The position numbers were made by a program, and so were the translations under genes. A DNA stretch of 23,359 nucleotides from Spirogloea muscicola (taxonomy: Eukaryota > Streptophyta > Zygnematophyceae > Spirogloeales > Spirogloeaceae), in NCBI GenBank assembly GCA_009602725.1, contig WELB01000350.1, positions 68,032-91,390 of the forward strand, given 5' to 3'. The notes below the pieces were generated by a model. That model was given only the letters and a program-made list of their open reading frames with translations. It had not been told where the DNA came from and ran no database searches. Of this stretch, positions 20,201 to 23,359 are shown in pieces (within the stretch, counting starts at the first letter, position 1; each line of letters opens with the position of its first letter).

Positions 20201-22441
20201 TCTTATGCGGCACAACTTCCCATGTTCATACAGAGAGCTGCCGAATCTATTTGGTGGCGCAGTGTATGCCTTCATGTGCCACCACAGGTGCAAAGTGGCA
20301 GCTACTCGTAGTGATGCATCATCTCCGGAATGGTGTTGGAAGTGGGACTTATTTTCACCATCAAGCTCTTGTACCTTAGCTGCTGAGGGAGGACATTGTT
20401 GAGTCTCTCTCATGCACTGTGCATGTTGGAAGGATGGCGTTTGAGACCGGTGACTGTCATGTTGCAGCCTGCCTGGCATCATAACACCCATGCAGGACAA
20501 GGAACTTGTGACCAGAGTCATAGGTCTTGCCTTTATTGGGATCTTCTCGCTGTACATCCTCCTATTTGTGTCGTGCGGCATAGCATTTGGTATGTTATCA
20601 TTCCTCCATTTCAGCTTGAGTCGGGGATTTGCAAGGTTTTGATGTCCTGTCGTGCTTAGGCAGATACTGGATTCTCCTCTGCTTTGGCATGCGCCACTGT
20701 GGGAGTCGTAAGCACCAACATGGGTGGTGCAGACAGCTAACGTGTATACTGCACAGGTCTTCATGCTGAGGATCCCATCACATTCAACTTCCCAGCTGCA
20801 GATATCCAAATGATGCCTGCACTCCAAAACCCTTTTGCCCTGCTTCACTCTTGCCCGTGTGAGGATGCTTGACCACAATGGATAGACCCTACTGTGTCCT
20901 ACTCGTTGCTGCATGAGCTACAAGAGTAGTGCGTTCGCATAGTAAAGGATGTGAGTCTGTATGAAAGCTACATAGACGGGGGGGGGGGGTGGAGGGGGAG
21001 CTTCCTTGACCTGGCTCACACTATGGATGGGTTGGAGATGCTTTGCTTCTTTTCCCAGGTATTGCCAAATGCCAGAGCAAACATCATGTGCAGTAAATCC
21101 AATTCATAGGAGTCTTGGTTGCCAAGTATTACCTCACACTTGCCTTGCACAGCTGTTACGATTGACACCTGTCCAAGCCGCCACAAGTATGCTAGAAAGG
21201 GCTACCTAGCGACACGAACTGTGCCTTGTCTGACCATTGACTGTGGACTTCAAGGTTCGCAATTCCATGCAGTATTTACGCTGTCGTCGAGCTTCCCAAT
21301 GCTTTCGATTACCCTGCGGAACAATCTCGACACACTCCTCCACCTCATTCTTCCCCCAAAAGGTCTACTCTCAACCGTACTCCAGTCCCCTGTTGTGCTC
21401 CTGTCAGACCTGCCGGTGAATATCTGTAATTTCTTCACCAAACGCTGAAGATATCAATATCCCATGACAAGGAGCCAATAAGCTAAGAAATATTGCACAA
21501 TGCAGAGTCCAAGGCCCGCCTGAAGGATGATCTGGAGACTGTTGCTATCATTGATCCACGGTACCTGGACAAGGCAGCACTGCGTAGAATTGGTGTAACG
21601 CTGCTTGCCGTTGGGCCCCCTATAGCTTGTTGCCTTGCTGCCGAGGTAAGGACTACCGCGACTGAACCCGATTGGATAACGACCTCAAATACCTTGCATG
21701 CGTGCCTCGCTGAAAGCCTCACAAAACGAATGTCAGAGTCCTTCTCAAGCTCACCCAGGTCTAGTACTCAGAGGACAAGCATCATCACTAGTGTCATGCA
21801 TGCTGGAGAGATGGATGTAAGCAGGAGCCACTTCTAACCAGCAAGTGAAATCAGAGACGAAGTTCAGCAAGATGACCTCGTACTATTTTGCTGTGAATGT
21901 CCTGTATGTCAAGCATTTTGGCTTGAATGTAAATTCATTGGTGGGGATTACGGGCGCATATGCTGGCGCCGCTGTCATGTTTATCATACCTGCTTGCCTT
22001 GTCCATTGCTCAAGGATGTACGTGTCCAACCTTAATGGGCTTTACCTATCTGTACACTCTATGTTTTGTGTACTGGTTGAACCAGTCGTCTGCTTTACCA
22101 CGATGGGCTATTTCCTGCTTATGTGCTGCTCCCTGCCAGCTTGTCTCTTGAATGCTGCTGCAATTGCATCACATCGCAATGACTGACGATTGATGTCAAG
22201 GGGGCAGCCTCTCACACGACGTGCCTGTCAATTGTGCAGGACGGTTGCCCAAGACTTTAGGGGCAGAGAACCAATACATGAAAGTGGCTCAGCACATCCG
22301 CCACTCTATTTAGCGCACAATCCCCACCCTTCAAATATTCATGCTAGCCCATTTAGAGGGCGGACTTGGGTATGTCTCTTGGTTATCATGGCTGTATTAG
22401 CCATGCTATTTAATACCTATGAGAAGGGCATCACAGGCTAG
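17217..22441 (+). CDS. TMEM104-like multi-pass membrane protein (amino-acid permease superfamily)
   Basis: Exons: 17217-17350, 17507-17576, 17795-17835, 17983-18052, 18224-18331, 18621-18671, 18965-19104, 19459-19540, 19711-19736, 20234-20287, 20468-20589, 20757 to about 20864, about 21038-21058, 21273-21362, 21506-21645, 21914-22017, 22240-22441. All joins are in phase; only the 20864/21038 join is doubtful, as its acceptor lacks a pyrimidine tract. Family hallmarks: IYVFNLVVGTGVLALPA in helix 1, FMIESMAAANA, PFEIVRRTELGQMA, LYLFGDAAIY, CFFDFQKTKLLQMAT, LFGGAVYAFMCHHS, LPGIITPMQDKELVTR, FTLSSSFPMLSITLRNNL, NSLVGITGAYAG, then SPFRGRTWVCLLVIMAVLA at the C-terminus. The predicted length near 490-500 residues fits TMEM104 (about 496 in human). 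Substrate unknown; relatives of the SLC32/36/38 fold carry amino acids. TGTAA, the usual chlorophyte polyadenylation signal, occurs at 22528-22532. The ATG at 17217 is the first in frame after the adapter remnant; residues before TYSPLVAF are not supported by similarity. Confidence 0.9.
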
Positions 22442-22895
22442 CATCGATCACTCTCTCTTGAGTAACACAGCCTGGTGACACATTGTCACTTCGGCTTTGG
22501 AGGAGCAAAAACTTCACATTATGTGTATGTAAGGATCCAATGCAAAATTGTGCATAGCAGGGTCCTTTGCATGCCACTGCTTTAGGGCATTGTCAGTGCC
22601 AGAAATCTAGCAAACCTTATGACAGATTCACAAGCACTAGGTCTATGTAAGGACTCACAGGACTGCCAGGCGCCCGACAACCATCAGAGCTGACACTGAA
22701 TCTATGGATTAGAATTGAGGTTGAAGGATTGAGAGTTTAGATTCTGGGTCCCAGGTTCCTCTTACAAGGTTCGTTTCAAGGAAAAGGGAACGGGTCAGGA
22801 GAACTCGGTGTGGGAATCATGGTTATGAGATCCAAATAAGGTCAGGTTAAAGAATCGATTTTAGGGTTAAGGGTTCGTTGAATATTGTAAAATGT
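22442..22895. other. AT-richer 3' flank with degenerate telomere-like heptamers
   Basis: No gene is seen. TTTAGGG at 22860-22866 is followed directly by TTAAGGG, and several GGTT/GGATT-rich strings precede it from about 22715. This looks like decayed telomere-type sequence. Confidence 0.5.
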
Positions 22896-22943
22896 TAAAT
22901 CGGCGGGTCGGGGTGGATGACCATCCCGCACGTCTCATTGGGC
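22896..22943 (+). repeat. 48-base repeat T, copy 1
   Basis: Identical over 48 bases to 23312-23359. It contains a short palindrome (GGATG, AC, CATCC). Downstream of this copy the sequence goes on into CCTTAGAGTCTCC. Confidence 0.95.
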
Positions 22944-23123
22944 CCTTAGAGTCTCCCCTGGATAAGGGAGGCCTCGGGCACCAGTCGGAACACTCTGAAC
23001 ATCTGAGGGCCACGCGGTCACGCGCCCGTGCGCCCTAGCCCTGGCTGCCACCCACCTTGGGTGAGGGCGAAGCCTGTGCTGTCTGACTGTCTGTCTGAGA
23101 TCTGAATCTGCTTGCCGCCATGA

Positions 23124-23336
23124 GCACATCTGCATCTGAGCCGCTGCGACGAGGTCGCTCTGCTGGGCCGCCGCCTCAACGAGGTCGATCTGCTGGACCT
23201 GGAGGACGTCCAATGGAGGAACATGACTGGAGGAATCCAGAACATTCTCAGGGACAGGTACAGGAGCAGGCACAAGAGCACACAGCCCAGGAACATTTTC
23301 ACCCTAAACCCTAAATCGGCGGGTCGGGGTGGATGA
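23124..23336 (+). other. Possible exon or ORF of unknown function
   Basis: A plus-strand open frame without an early ATG reads CDEVALLGRRLNEVDLLDLE, then DVQWRNMTGGIQNIL and a basic stretch, ending inside repeat T. A 30-base imperfect tandem (ACGAGGTCGCTCTGCTGG at 23149 and ACGAGGTCGATCTGCTGG at 23179) underlies the Leu-rich part. A different plus frame opens with ATG at 23120, and a minus frame is strongly hydrophobic. Which, if any, is coding cannot be decided; no family was recognised. Confidence 0.2.
23302..23315 (+). repeat. Two CCCTAAA telomere-type heptamers
   Basis: CCCTAAACCCTAAA, the complement of the plant/green-algal TTTAGGG heptamer, runs directly into the second copy of repeat T, sharing its first four bases. 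The orientation is opposite to the TTTAGGG at 22860. Confidence 0.85.
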
Positions 23337-23359
23337 CCATCCCGCACGTCTCATTGGGC
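23312..23359 (+). repeat. 48-base repeat T, copy 2, at the window edge
   Basis: Exact copy of 22896-22943 that ends at the last base of the window. The start-to-start distance is 416 bases. If this is also the contig end, the assembly stopped inside a multi-copy repeat. Confidence 0.95.

Noticed and set aside
20978-21000. G-rich run as a G-quadruplex regulator
   Set aside because: A G12 homopolymer plus G5 inside an intron of uncertain sequence quality is too weak a basis for a functional claim.

Overview
The window looks like nuclear DNA of a eukaryote, most likely a green alga (chlorophyte, possibly trebouxiophyte). The grounds are four intron-rich genes with GT-AG introns of about 60-400 bases, a plant-type cytokinin-receptor-like hybrid histidine kinase, plant-type telomere heptamers (TTTAGGG/CCCTAAA) near the right end, and non-LTR retrotransposon debris. 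The species cannot be named from the sequence. Exon boundaries below were worked out by hand from reading frame, phase and family similarity.

Layout, left to right. (1) Positions 2-4693, plus strand: the 3' part of a CHASE-transmembrane-HisKA-HATPase-receiver-like-receiver kinase, in 11 exons whose phases all agree. (2) Positions 4765-8936, minus strand, tail to tail with the kinase: an AASDH/ACSF4-type gene with the start of an adenylation domain and a long C-terminal PQQ-like beta-propeller. The middle of the adenylation domain and the carrier domain are not found. (3) About 9600-11350: a graveyard of 5'-truncated non-LTR retrotransposon ends. (4) Positions 11420-12787, plus: a five-to-six-repeat ankyrin protein like gankyrin/PSMD10. 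(5) About 13000-16950: a second, denser retrotransposon graveyard with copies in both orientations, nested insertions and at least a dozen copies of a short hairpin. (6) Positions 17217-22441, plus: a TMEM104-like multi-pass membrane protein in about 17 exons. (7) 22442-23359: an AT-richer flank with degenerate telomere heptamers and a 48-base repeat present twice, the second copy ending exactly at the window edge.

The four host genes are unrelated in function (phosphorelay sensing, acyl/aminoacyl activation, proteasome assembly or ankyrin scaffolding, amino-acid-permease-like transport), and nothing suggests an operon or cluster. The most distinctive feature is the repeat population. The coding remnants carry a H-x3-C motif and an R-VD-x14-D ... 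K-x3-Y pattern like the restriction-like endonuclease (RLE) at the C-terminus of R2-type non-LTR elements. Their 3' tails share a hairpin with a GGGCTGG/CCAGCCC stem that stays paired in several divergent copies, as expected of a reverse-transcriptase recognition element.

Two assembly cautions apply. A 14-base match to the end of an Illumina TruSeq adapter, next to an N, sits at 17113-17127 just upstream of the TMEM104-like start. The right end of the window stops inside a repeat.
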